Assembly (NCBI GenBank): GCA_003489485.1
Contig: DNMB01000166.1
Coordinates: 1-5,078, forward strand
Length of the DNA: 5,078 nt
From: Chitinophagaceae bacterium
GTDB taxonomy: Bacteria > Bacteroidota > Bacteroidia > Chitinophagales > Chitinophagaceae
Direction of reading: 5' to 3'
Positions 1-5,078 of this stretch are shown here, in pieces. Under the pieces are notes generated by a model that had not been told where the DNA came from, did not search any database, and saw only the letters and a list, made by a program, of their open reading frames with translations. Both the position numbers and the translations under genes were made by a program. The number at the start of each line of letters is the position of its first letter. The first letter of the stretch is position 1.

Positions 1-1087
1 TGCAATAGCCAAGCATCATAAACACATAGCACCAAAGTGACAGCTTGAGTATTTTAAGGGCGGAAGGTTTTATGAAATAACCCATGGCAGCGGCTGCAGC
101 TGCTACCAGCAGTAGCCCTACGAATTTTACTCCATCGCCGGGAACGATCACAAAGGGGGTGAGTAGTAAAAAGAGAAAGGCCACGGACCAACCGGTAAGT
201 ACGGCAGGTTTTATATTTTTTTCGGTAAAGCGTAGTGCAATGATGACCAATAAAGTCAGTGCAATAAAGTAAAAGGCAAAGCCCGAGAAGAAGGGGAGGC
301 CAAGCGTATTGACAAAGAAAATATCAAATTGTCCGGCTGCCTTCATCGAATATTGAATTACGCCCACTTGTACCAGACCGGTAATGGCGCAACCGATCAG
401 AAATGCGTAAATGGCACCCTTCGTCGTTGCCTGGTAGCGTCTGTAGTAGTAGATCATTACGATGGCAGGAATGGTCAATAGGTTCAGCAAGTGTACCCCA
501 ATGGATAGGCCCATCATAAAAAACAAAAACACGATCCAGCGGTCAGCCTGCAGTCGCAATGCAGGGTCAATACCGGCCCGCTCGTCGGCTTGTTCCCACT
601 TGAGCATGGCCCAAAAGACCAGCGCTGTAAAAAACGAAGACAGTGCATATACCTCGCCCTCTACGGCACTAAACCAAAATGAGTCAGAGAAAGTATAGGC
701 CAACGCACCCAGTGCACCCGCAGCCATCGTGGTCAGCGTTTGGCCGGTGCTCAGGTCTTCGCCTGCCCCTACAAACAATTTTCTTCCAAAGTGCGTAATG
801 CTCCAGAACAAGAACAAGATCGTGGCAGCACTAGCCAGAGCGCTCATGAAATTGACGGCACTTCCTGCGGTGAGCGGATCATCGCCGAACAGAATAATAA
901 AAAATCTTCCCAGCAATACGAACATGGGTGCGCCGGGAGGATGCGGAAGTTGCAGTCCCTTGGCGCTCGCAATAAATTCTCCGGTATCCCAGAGGCTTCC
1001 CCTGGCTTCTCTGGTCAGTACATAGGTTGCCAGTGCGATCAAAAAGATAAGCCAGCCGCTGAGGTTGTTTGCTTTACGAAATGTCAT
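1..1087 (-). CDS. DUF2723 family membrane protein (putative GT-C glycosyltransferase), N-terminal part only
   Basis: An open frame of 362 codons starts at an ATG (1087-1085) and is still open at the window edge, so the C-terminal part is missing; family members are often around 1,000 residues. It starts with a hydrophobic helix (residues 11-25). A polar loop follows with W33-D-T-G-E-F38 and H49-P-P-G-A-P54, then further helices, then FWFSAVEGEVYALSS (137-151) and GLSIGVHLL (193-201). These are hallmark DUF2723 motifs. An acidic residue in the first outer loop (D34 or E37) fits the GT-C catalytic arrangement. The human DUF2723 protein TMEM260 is a protein O-mannosyltransferase, so transfer of sugar from a lipid-linked donor to exported protein is plausible, though the bacterial substrate is unknown. 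An in-frame stop lies upstream with no other ATG between, which supports this start. The gene follows the SAM-hydrolase-like gene after 86 bases and may have its own promoter. Residues 286-292 hold an alanine-rich run inside a membrane segment, which is unremarkable. The family call is firm; the activity is inferred. Confidence 0.9.
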   Translation of the reverse strand, partial: MTFRKANNLSGWLIFLIALATYVLTREARGSLWDTGEFIASAKGLQLPHPPGAPMFVLLGRFFIILFGDDPLTAGSAVNFMSALASAATILFLFWSITHFGRKLFVGAGEDLSTGQTLTTMAAGALGALAYTFSDSFWFSAVEGEVYALSSFFTALVFWAMLKWEQADERAGIDPALRLQADRWIVFLFFMMGLSIGVHLLNLLTIPAIVMIYYYRRYQATTKGAIYAFLIGCAITGLVQVGVIQYSMKAAGQFDIFFVNTLGLPFFSGFAFYFIALTLLVIIALRFTEKNIKPAVLTGWSVAFLFLLLTPFVIVPGDGVKFVGLLLVAAAAAAMGYFIKPSALKILKLSLWCYVFMMLGYC

Positions 1088-1110
1088 GTGTCGGGTGATT
1101 TTGCTATTGG

Positions 1111-1118
1111 CAAAAATA
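1111..1118 (-). promoter_or_regulatory. Possible -7 element for the DUF2723 gene
   Basis: The minus strand reads TATTTTTG, an exact match to the Bacteroidota -7 consensus TAnnTTTG, 23 bases before the DUF2723 ATG. That would give a short leader typical of the phylum. No TTTG-type -33 element is found about 20 bases further upstream, so the gene may instead be read through from the SDR/SAM-hydrolase pair. The rest of the 86-base gap (1088-1173) holds only a weak 5-bp inverted repeat. Confidence 0.3.
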
Positions 1119-1173
1119 GGGTATAGGAGGGTAAGTTTTCGTTAATTCGGAGGTGGAGTTACCTCGGGCGCGC

Positions 1174-1983
1174 TCACTGAAAATAAACCCGAACCGTCTG
1201 GTAGGCCAGCTGCCCCTGGCGACTTCTTTCAGAATATCCTTTTAGTCCAAAAAGGCCTGCGGCGTTGCCTTTGTTGATGGCGATCTCCAGATACCCGGCA
1301 CTATTGAAAAGAGCCAGTTTTTCTCCTTCGGCCACATCGGCATAACTCTCACTGAGCTGATCGATGGTCTCATCGCCCCTGAATACGATCTTGAAGCCTC
1401 TTCCTTTTCGATTTTCTTCGAACTGGCTTCGAGTGATGTTGACGATCACGTTCTCGAATCCGTCAATAAAAATAATTTGTCCCTCTATGTACTGCTGCTC
1501 AATGGTGGGTCGCAGGTGTTTTTTCTCTGTAAAACTTACATCGGGTCTGCCGATCGATAAGATCGGTTCTCCCTTGCTTAGGCGGTTAACGACCTGCCCC
1601 ATTACACCGGTTACATGAAGTGTAGTGCGGGGCTTGCCCTCGTCGAGCGGAATACCCATTACAATAGAGGGAGTCTCTTCGAGGATCATATTCAGCAGCC
1701 CATTATCGGCACAAATAAAATACTGCTCTTGATGAAAAGCCAACAACAGTTGTTTGGGTTTGGTGCCGAACAGATCGACCATGATCAGATGAAACGTATG
1801 AGGAGGAAAGTGCTGAATGGCGCTTCGACATACATAGGCCGCCTGCGTGTAATTGAATGGAGGAATGTTGTGCGAGATGTCGATAAGCTGAAAGTCGCTG
1901 TTCAGTTGCAGCAGCTGGGCTTTGATGGCTCCTACCAAGTAGTCGGGGCTTCCGATGTCTGATGTAAGGGTAATGAGGGCCAT
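1174..1983 (-). CDS. SAM hydroxide adenosyltransferase (DUF62) family protein, divergent active site
   Basis: This 269-residue protein matches the full two-domain length of the family that includes SAM hydrolases, chlorinases and fluorinases. Canonical members use water to split S-adenosylmethionine into adenosine and methionine. Family features are LTSDIGSPDYLVGAIKA near the N-terminus (D9), VDISHNI-like LIDISHNI (33-40), MVD (68-70), CADNGLL (91-97), and a C-terminal domain with FIDGFENVIVNI (172-183) and AGYLEIAINKGNAAGLFGLKG (229-249). The canonical VVDPGVGTxRR motif reads VDLFGTKPKQ here: Asp70 is kept but the catalytic Arg is absent, with Lys77 the nearest basic residue. The canonical FHGRD motif is reduced to LHVTG with His123 kept. 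SAM binding is therefore plausible and hydrolysis uncertain. The ATG lies 2 bases after the SDR stop codon, which suggests translational coupling in a two-gene unit. No signal peptide is seen, so it is probably cytoplasmic. Family membership is confident; the precise activity is not. Confidence 0.9.
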   Translation of the reverse strand: MALITLTSDIGSPDYLVGAIKAQLLQLNSDFQLIDISHNIPPFNYTQAAYVCRSAIQHFPPHTFHLIMVDLFGTKPKQLLLAFHQEQYFICADNGLLNMILEETPSIVMGIPLDEGKPRTTLHVTGVMGQVVNRLSKGEPILSIGRPDVSFTEKKHLRPTIEQQYIEGQIIFIDGFENVIVNITRSQFEENRKGRGFKIVFRGDETIDQLSESYADVAEGEKLALFNSAGYLEIAINKGNAAGLFGLKGYSERSRQGQLAYQTVRVYFQ

Positions 1984-1985
1984 GA

Positions 1986-2795
1986 TTATTGGATCAACTT
2001 TCCTTTTTTAAAGAAAAAGCGGTGTACCAGTTTGTCGGTCAGGTTTGGAAACAATTTATTCATCCATACCGTTCTGATGCCGGTAAACGTAAGTACCAGT
2101 GTGCGTTTGCGCTCGGTAATGGCAGTCAGAATGTGGGTGGCACACTCGGCCGCAGGCATCATCTTGCTCTCGTTCATTGAGGTTTCGCCGTGTGACTCTG
2201 CTTTTTCGTTCAGCGCAGCCTGACGGATGTTAGAAGTAGTAAACCCAGGGCATACCCACATAACATGCACTCCATGATCGAGCATTTCGGTACGCAGCGA
2301 TTCGAGCCATCCCTGCAAGGCAAATTTGCTGGCGGAGTATCCGGTTCTTCCCGGCAGACCGCGGTATCCTGCAATGGAGGAAACCCCCACGATCGTCCCT
2401 TTTTGCTTGATGATAGAGGGTAGGGCAAACTTGGTGCAGTAGAGTGCTCCGTAAAAGTTCACATCCATCAGCTTCTTGATGACCGCCATGTCAGCGTCTG
2501 CGAACAAGGCACGCATTGAGATACCGGCGTTGTTGATCAGTATATCGATTTCTCCGAATGCTTGCAGTGTGCTCTCGATAAAATGACGGCAATCGTTTTC
2601 GCTACTTACATCGGCCACCACGGTAAAAAGCGATGCACCGGCATTTTCTGTTTGCAGCTGGTAGAGCTTTTCTTGATTGCGTGCGCAAGTGGCCACTTTG
2701 GCTCCTTGTGCCAGCAAGGCCTCCACCAGTGCTTTGCCGATACCATCGGTGCCGCCTGTTACAGCAACCACTTTGTTGTTGAAGGTTCGCTCCAT
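1986..2795 (-). CDS. Short-chain dehydrogenase/reductase (classical SDR)
   Basis: This is a 269-residue NAD(P)-dependent oxidoreductase of the classical SDR type. The Rossmann nucleotide-binding motif TGGTDGIG lies at 13-20. A-R39 after the second strand favours NADP(H). D62-V63 contacts adenine and N88-N-A-G91 stabilises the central sheet. The catalytic tetrad is N113, S140, Y153 and K157 (YSASK). P183-G184 follows the sixth strand. All key residues are present, so the enzyme should be active. The overall pattern resembles the DltE/11-beta-HSD-like group (COG0300), whose substrates vary too much to name one. The C-terminus is strongly basic (HRFFFKKGK), perhaps lying at the membrane surface, but there is no clear transmembrane segment. 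The ATG at 2795 comes directly before the expected first strand, and a TAGGTTTG element sits just upstream. The gene is first in a unit with the SAM-hydrolase-like gene, only 2 bases away. The substrate is unknown. Confidence 0.93.
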   Translation of the reverse strand: MERTFNNKVVAVTGGTDGIGKALVEALLAQGAKVATCARNQEKLYQLQTENAGASLFTVVADVSSENDCRHFIESTLQAFGEIDILINNAGISMRALFADADMAVIKKLMDVNFYGALYCTKFALPSIIKQKGTIVGVSSIAGYRGLPGRTGYSASKFALQGWLESLRTEMLDHGVHVMWVCPGFTTSNIRQAALNEKAESHGETSMNESKMMPAAECATHILTAITERKRTLVLTFTGIRTVWMNKLFPNLTDKLVHRFFFKKGKLIQ

Positions 2796-2808
2796 GGCCC
2801 AGTTTTTA

Positions 2809-2816
2809 CAAACCTA
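2809..2816 (-). promoter_or_regulatory. Probable -7 element for the SDR/SAM-hydrolase unit
   Basis: The minus strand reads TAGGTTTG, an exact match to TAnnTTTG, 13 bases before the SDR ATG. Transcription would begin only a few bases before the start codon. No clear TTTG -33 box is found at the right distance; that stretch is a T-rich tract instead. The element lies divergent to the tRNA-Lys promoter, about 45 bases away, so both units start from the same 116-base gap. Confidence 0.45.
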
Positions 2817-2860
2817 CTTTAAAAAAGAAGAAAATGGGTTGATAAATGGGTCTAAAAAGT

Positions 2861-2892
2861 TTTGGTACAAAGAGTAGCGGGGCTTATTTTTG
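2861..2892 (+). promoter_or_regulatory. Promoter of tRNA-Lys (Bacteroidota -33/-7 type)
   Basis: A TTTG -33 box (2861-2864) and a TATTTTTG -7 box (2885-2892, consensus TAnnTTTG) are separated by 20 bases, the spacing expected for the primary sigma factor of Bacteroidota. Transcription should begin near 2896-2900, leaving a 5' leader of about 12-16 bases before the tRNA. The -33 box forms one half of a small inverted repeat, TTTG-GTA-CAAA (2861-2871). This is the best-formed promoter in the window. Confidence 0.75.
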
Positions 2893-2911
2893 CACTCCCA
2901 AAAACGAGGTT

Positions 2912-2987
2912 GATCTCGTAGCTCAGTTGGTAGAGCACAACACTTTTAATGTTGGGGCCCTGGGTTCGAGTCCCAGCGGGATCACCA
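2912..2987 (+). tRNA. tRNA-Lys (anticodon UUU)
   Basis: A complete 76-base cloverleaf with encoded CCA. The acceptor stem pairs 2912-2918 (GATCTCG) with 2977-2983 (CGGGATC), with one T-G wobble. The D stem is GCTC/GAGC (2921-2924 with 2933-2936) around AGTTGGTA. The anticodon stem is CAACA/TGTTG (2938-2942 with 2950-2954) with loop CTTTTAA, placing anticodon TTT at 2945-2947. The variable loop is 5 bases. The T stem is CTGGG/CCCAG (2960-2964 with 2972-2976) around TTCGAGT. The discriminator base is A2984 and CCA occupies 2985-2987. All stems are intact, so it should decode AAA and AAG. It is a single-gene unit with its own promoter and terminator, lying between two minus-strand gene groups. 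Confidence 0.98.
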
Positions 2988-3020
2988 AAAAGCCGTCTTT
3001 CGAGACGGCTTTTCTTTTTT
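2988..3020 (+). terminator. Rho-independent terminator of tRNA-Lys, possibly bidirectional
   Basis: An 11-bp perfect stem (2988-2998 AAAAGCCGTCT with 3003-3013 AGACGGCTTTT) closes a TTCG tetraloop (2999-3002). It is followed by C and six T residues (3015-3020). The hairpin starts at the base directly after the tRNA CCA. Read on the minus strand, the same hairpin ends in five T residues and lies about 55 bases past the plsX stop codon, so it may also end the DUF177-rpmF-plsX transcript. The remaining gap (3021-3067) holds nothing else recognisable. Confidence 0.92.
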
Positions 3021-3067
3021 AGTAAGTTGTCGGTAAAAGTAGTCGTTGTATTCGAGTAAAAATGTCT

Positions 3068-4012
3068 TTAGGCCTGCGCGTTCAGGGCAAGGCTCATTTG
3101 CTGCATTACTTGTTTGGCCGTCATGTCTTGGGCCAGGCATAGCATATTCAAAAAGGCCTTTTGACCTGAGATGCCGTGTCCGATAATGACCGGTTTGGCA
3201 ATACCCAGCACCGGGGTACCCCCGTAGTTTTCGAAATTAAATCGATTGAAGTAAGGATTATCGAGCTGCTGGTGGCAGGCTATATCGTACAGCGATTCGG
3301 CCATTTTTAAAATGATGTTGCCCGTAAATCCATCGCAGACCATCACATCGGCTTTGCCGGTCAGCACATCTCTTCCTTCTACGTTTCCGACGAAGCGGAT
3401 CTGCTTGTTTTCTTTAAGCAAAGGGTGGGTGGCTTGTGCCAGTGCATTTCCCTTGGTCTCTTCTTCTCCTACGTTGATCAGTCCGACCGTGGGCTCCTCA
3501 ATGCCCAGCATGACCCTTGCGTAGACCGATCCCATGATGGCAAATTGATTAAGCAGCTCAGGTTTGCAATCGGCATTGAGTCCAACGTCGAGCAGCAGGG
3601 CGGCACCTCCGCCTAGTTTAGGGATGATGGTAGAGATAGTAGGGCGAATGACCCCTTCGAGGGTCTTGATGCTAAAGTGAGTTCCCACGAGCATGGCTCC
3701 GGTATTACCGGCACTGAGGAACGAATCGATCTTTCCTTTCGAGAGCCAGCCAAATCCAATGGCGATCGATGAATTGGGTTTTTCCTTTAGGGCTTTAGTG
3801 GGGTGTTCGTGCATACCGATCTGCTCGGGTGCATGAACGAGGGTGATGTTATCTAAGATCACTTGCTCTTGGGCAAGCATGGGCGATAAAACAGCTTCAT
3901 CGCCAAAAAGACAGAGAGAGGTTTGAGGAAAGCGTTCTTGAAATGCCTTGACGCCTTTAACGGCCTGAGCGGGGGCATAGTCCCCGCCCATCATATCAAT
4001 TCCGATAACCAT
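3068..4012 (-). CDS. plsX: Phosphate acyltransferase PlsX
   Basis: PlsX converts acyl-ACP and inorganic phosphate to acyl-phosphate, the acyl donor that PlsY uses to make lysophosphatidic acid, so it starts membrane phospholipid synthesis. It acts as a peripheral enzyme at the inner face of the membrane. The 314-residue length is normal. Family motifs run in order: IGIDMMGGDYAP (3-14), SFLSAGNTGAM (97-107), LLDVGLNADCKPE (140-152), GLINVGEEETKGN (177-189), FVGNVEGRD (207-215), DVMVCDGFTGN (222-232), and YGGTPVLG (263-270) followed by IGHG (277-280). No conserved block is missing. The ATG at 4012 gives the standard N-terminus and lies 3 bases after the rpmF stop codon, so the two are surely co-transcribed. 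fabH, which often follows plsX, is not next; the gene is followed by a convergent tRNA-Lys. There is no Shine-Dalgarno sequence, as is usual in the phylum. Confidence 0.98.
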   Translation of the reverse strand: MVIGIDMMGGDYAPAQAVKGVKAFQERFPQTSLCLFGDEAVLSPMLAQEQVILDNITLVHAPEQIGMHEHPTKALKEKPNSSIAIGFGWLSKGKIDSFLSAGNTGAMLVGTHFSIKTLEGVIRPTISTIIPKLGGGAALLLDVGLNADCKPELLNQFAIMGSVYARVMLGIEEPTVGLINVGEEETKGNALAQATHPLLKENKQIRFVGNVEGRDVLTGKADVMVCDGFTGNIILKMAESLYDIACHQQLDNPYFNRFNFENYGGTPVLGIAKPVIIGHGISGQKAFLNMLCLAQDMTAKQVMQQMSLALNAQA

Positions 4013-4015
4013 GAA

Positions 4016-4213
4016 TTACTTGGCCTTCAGCGGAGCTTTTTCAGCGACCAACTTTCCCTTGTAAAAAAGTTTGCCTTCGCTTACATGGGCGCGGTGACGC
4101 AGGTGTGTTTCACCAGTAGTACCATCGTTGCTGATTGTGGCAGCAGTGGCTTTATAGTGAGTGCGGCGTTTGGCACTTCTTTGTTGGCTGTGTCGGCGTT
4201 TAGGATTTGGCAT
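4016..4213 (-). CDS. rpmF: 50S ribosomal protein bL32
   Basis: This 65-residue, very basic protein begins MPNPKRRHSQQRSAKRRTHY, the nearly invariant bL32 N-terminus, and continues with TTGETHLRHRAHVSEGKLFYKGK (32-54). It is a structural protein of the large ribosomal subunit near the peptidyl transferase centre. There are no cysteines, so this is the zinc-free form rather than the one with a CxxC zinc ribbon. It sits 26 bases after DUF177 and 3 bases before plsX, the classic cluster order. The short gap to DUF177 contains a small palindrome, CTTATTGATAAG, too weak to be a convincing terminator, so the three genes are probably one transcript. The tail (KLVAEKAPLKAK) is a typical variable extension. 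Confidence 0.98.
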   Translation of the reverse strand: MPNPKRRHSQQRSAKRRTHYKATAATISNDGTTGETHLRHRAHVSEGKLFYKGKLVAEKAPLKAK

Positions 4214-4239
4214 AGATCAACGTTTGCTTATCAATAAGT

Positions 4240-4788
4240 TTATGAAAGGTCTTTGAATTTATCGAGTCCTTTCCAGATCGGATTGTCTTTCTTTTCCGGT
4301 TGAGGGGTCTCTTCTAATTTTTTGAGCAGCTCGCGTGCGGTTTTATTGCAATAAGGGCCATCCATTTTTTCGAAACGGCAGGTCTTTTGCATCGGTAAAC
4401 TAAGGTTGATGAATTCGTAGATCCATTCTTCTACATTCAGGTGGCTTTCGCCGCGACCGATGTAGTAGACGTCGGGATCTTCTTCTTGGTCGTTCATCAA
4501 CGCAGGTTCCTCGACCATTTTGACCGTGATGGTAAATTCGTCCCAAAGTTCTAGTGGCAGATCGCTGTTACAGCGGTCGCAGGTCACTTCGAGCTTACCT
4601 CCGATCTCAAAGGTGAGAAGCATAAAACCGGTTCGCTTTTCCAACTGCAGTTTTACTTTCGCCAAACAGTGGCGAAAATCCTGTTGTTGAAAAGCTGCAA
4701 AGAACTTGTCGCTGATCTCGTAATGAAACTCGTGCACTCCGGGCTTTAACCCCACGAACGCTATGTCGTACTCCCGTCGACGGCCCAT
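4240..4788 (-). CDS. DUF177 (YceD-like) protein, probable rRNA/ribosome biogenesis factor
   Basis: This 182-residue protein belongs to the DUF177/YceD family, whose E. coli member is needed for normal 23S rRNA accumulation and is usually encoded just before rpmF, as here. The diagnostic element is the C70-D-R-C73 pair after a beta-rich N-terminal half (GGKLEVTCDRCNSDLPLEL, 63-81). An acidic stretch (NDQEEDPDVYYIG, 99-111) and a helical part (VEEWIYEFINLSLPM, 119-133) follow. Two more cysteines, C137 and C147, lie in a segment ending YCNKTARELLKKLEE that is common in bacterial members. The four cysteines could form a metal site, which is inference. The C-terminus is charged and probably flexible. 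The ATG at 4788 gives a start on MGRRREYDIAFVGLKPG, and a TACCTTTG element lies 22 bases upstream. It is the first gene of the DUF177-rpmF-plsX operon. The exact molecular action of the family is not settled. Confidence 0.92.
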   Translation of the reverse strand: MGRRREYDIAFVGLKPGVHEFHYEISDKFFAAFQQQDFRHCLAKVKLQLEKRTGFMLLTFEIGGKLEVTCDRCNSDLPLELWDEFTITVKMVEEPALMNDQEEDPDVYYIGRGESHLNVEEWIYEFINLSLPMQKTCRFEKMDGPYCNKTARELLKKLEETPQPEKKDNPIWKGLDKFKDLS

Positions 4789-4809
4789 AGGTCAAGTTTT
4801 CAGCGTGCG

Positions 4810-4817
4810 CAAAGGTA
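4810..4817 (-). promoter_or_regulatory. Probable -7 element of the DUF177-rpmF-plsX operon
   Basis: The minus strand reads TACCTTTG, an exact match to TAnnTTTG, ending 22 bases before the DUF177 ATG. It predicts a leader of roughly 15-18 bases. The expected -33 position is GC-rich (CGGG) and not a TTTG match, so the promoter is supported by one box and its position only. It lies in the divergent gap shared with the plus-strand gene that starts near 4950. Confidence 0.45.
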
Positions 4818-4949
4818 GGGGATTTATCTGAAAATTCCCCGGTATTATTTCGTTATTTTGCTAGCGAAATATCCTTCAAACCCTTGGTTTTGAGTAAAGT
4901 AACCTACAGCGCCTGGCAAAACCGAATTAGCCGTGCCTTTGACCGGCTC

Positions 4950-5078
4950 ATGAAAAACCGAACCTGGGTTGTTTTGGTGATCCTGGCCCTGGGTATTCGG
5001 TGGGCCGCCTTATATCCGCTGTGGGTAGAGTACAACTACAGTACAAGGTTTTTTCCTGTATTCGCCCATTGGCAGCGG
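4950..5078 (+). CDS. Probable DUF3810 family membrane protein, N-terminal fragment
   Basis: The frame is open to the window edge and gives 43 residues from the ATG at 4950. They consist of MKNR, a hydrophobic helix (WVVLVILALGIRWAALYPLW), then VEYNYSTRFFPVFAHWQR. One N-terminal membrane helix followed by a VExxYSxxxxPxxxxxQR-like pattern is what I recall for DUF3810 proteins of Bacteroidota, which have a membrane-anchored N-terminus and a later metalloprotease-like HExxH region. That later part lies outside the window, so the assignment rests on a short stretch. The frame also runs upstream without a stop through a TTG at 4890, which would add 20 residues (LSKVTYSAWQNRISRAFDRL) of coding-like, basic sequence; that start cannot be ruled out. 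The gene diverges from the DUF177 operon. Confidence 0.6.
   Translation, partial: MKNRTWVVLVILALGIRWAALYPLWVEYNYSTRFFPVFAHWQR

Noticed and set aside
740..1126. A 128-codon plus-strand open frame opposite the DUF2723 gene
   Set aside because: It overlaps a minus-strand frame with clear family motifs, has no recognisable domain, and its composition fits a shadow of the real gene.
1150..1165. Inverted repeat GAGGT-ggagtt-ACCTC between the SAM-hydrolase-like gene and DUF2723
   Set aside because: A 5-bp stem with no following T-run is too weak for a terminator and is expected by chance.
1615..1962. A 115-codon plus-strand open frame opposite the SAM-hydrolase-like gene
   Set aside because: It lies wholly inside a well-supported gene on the other strand and resembles no family.
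2912..2987. tRNA-Lys as an integration site for a mobile element
   Set aside because: There is no integrase, no repeated copy of the tRNA 3' end and no foreign-looking genes next to it.
3923..4237. A 104-codon plus-strand open frame across plsX and rpmF
   Set aside because: It is antisense to two confidently identified genes and spans their junction, so it is not a gene.
4228..4239. Palindrome CTTATCAATAAG between DUF177 and rpmF
   Set aside because: It is short, AT-rich and without a T-run; the genes belong to a conserved co-transcribed cluster.
4854..4860. TATTTTG as a -7 box for the plus-strand right-edge gene
   Set aside because: It is one base short of TAnnTTTG and has no TTTG box at the proper distance upstream.

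Overview
The window is a typical chromosomal stretch from a member of the phylum Bacteroidota. Four things point there: DUF2723 and DUF3810 membrane proteins, which are characteristic of that phylum; promoter elements of the TTTG / TAnnTTTG type; an absence of Shine-Dalgarno sequences before the starts; and protein sequences that read like Chitinophagaceae or related families. The class or genus cannot be fixed from the sequence alone.

Layout, left to right. Positions 1-1087 (minus strand) hold the N-terminal 362 residues of a DUF2723 multi-membrane protein of the GT-C glycosyltransferase type, cut by the window edge. After an 86-base gap come two tightly packed minus-strand genes: a short-chain dehydrogenase/reductase (1986-2795), followed 2 bases later by a SAM hydroxide adenosyltransferase (DUF62) family protein (1174-1983) whose catalytic signature is altered. 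Transcribed the opposite way at 2912-2987 is a single tRNA-Lys(UUU) with encoded CCA. It has a well-formed promoter just upstream and an intrinsic terminator that begins at the base after CCA. Converging on it from the right is a minus-strand operon read in the order DUF177 (YceD-like), rpmF (ribosomal protein bL32), plsX (phosphate acyltransferase). A divergent plus-strand gene, probably DUF3810, begins near 4950 and runs off the right edge.

The DUF177-rpmF-plsX block is a widely conserved cluster joining ribosome biogenesis to the first step of phospholipid synthesis. Here it ends at plsX: the fabH gene that often follows is replaced by the convergent tRNA-Lys unit. The SDR and SAM-hydrolase-like genes look translationally coupled, but no shared pathway can be deduced.

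I see no mobile element, CRISPR array, toxin-antitoxin pair, phage gene or defence system, and no convincing undescribed system. The most interesting item is the SAM hydroxide adenosyltransferase homologue with a non-canonical active site; the rest is ordinary housekeeping content.
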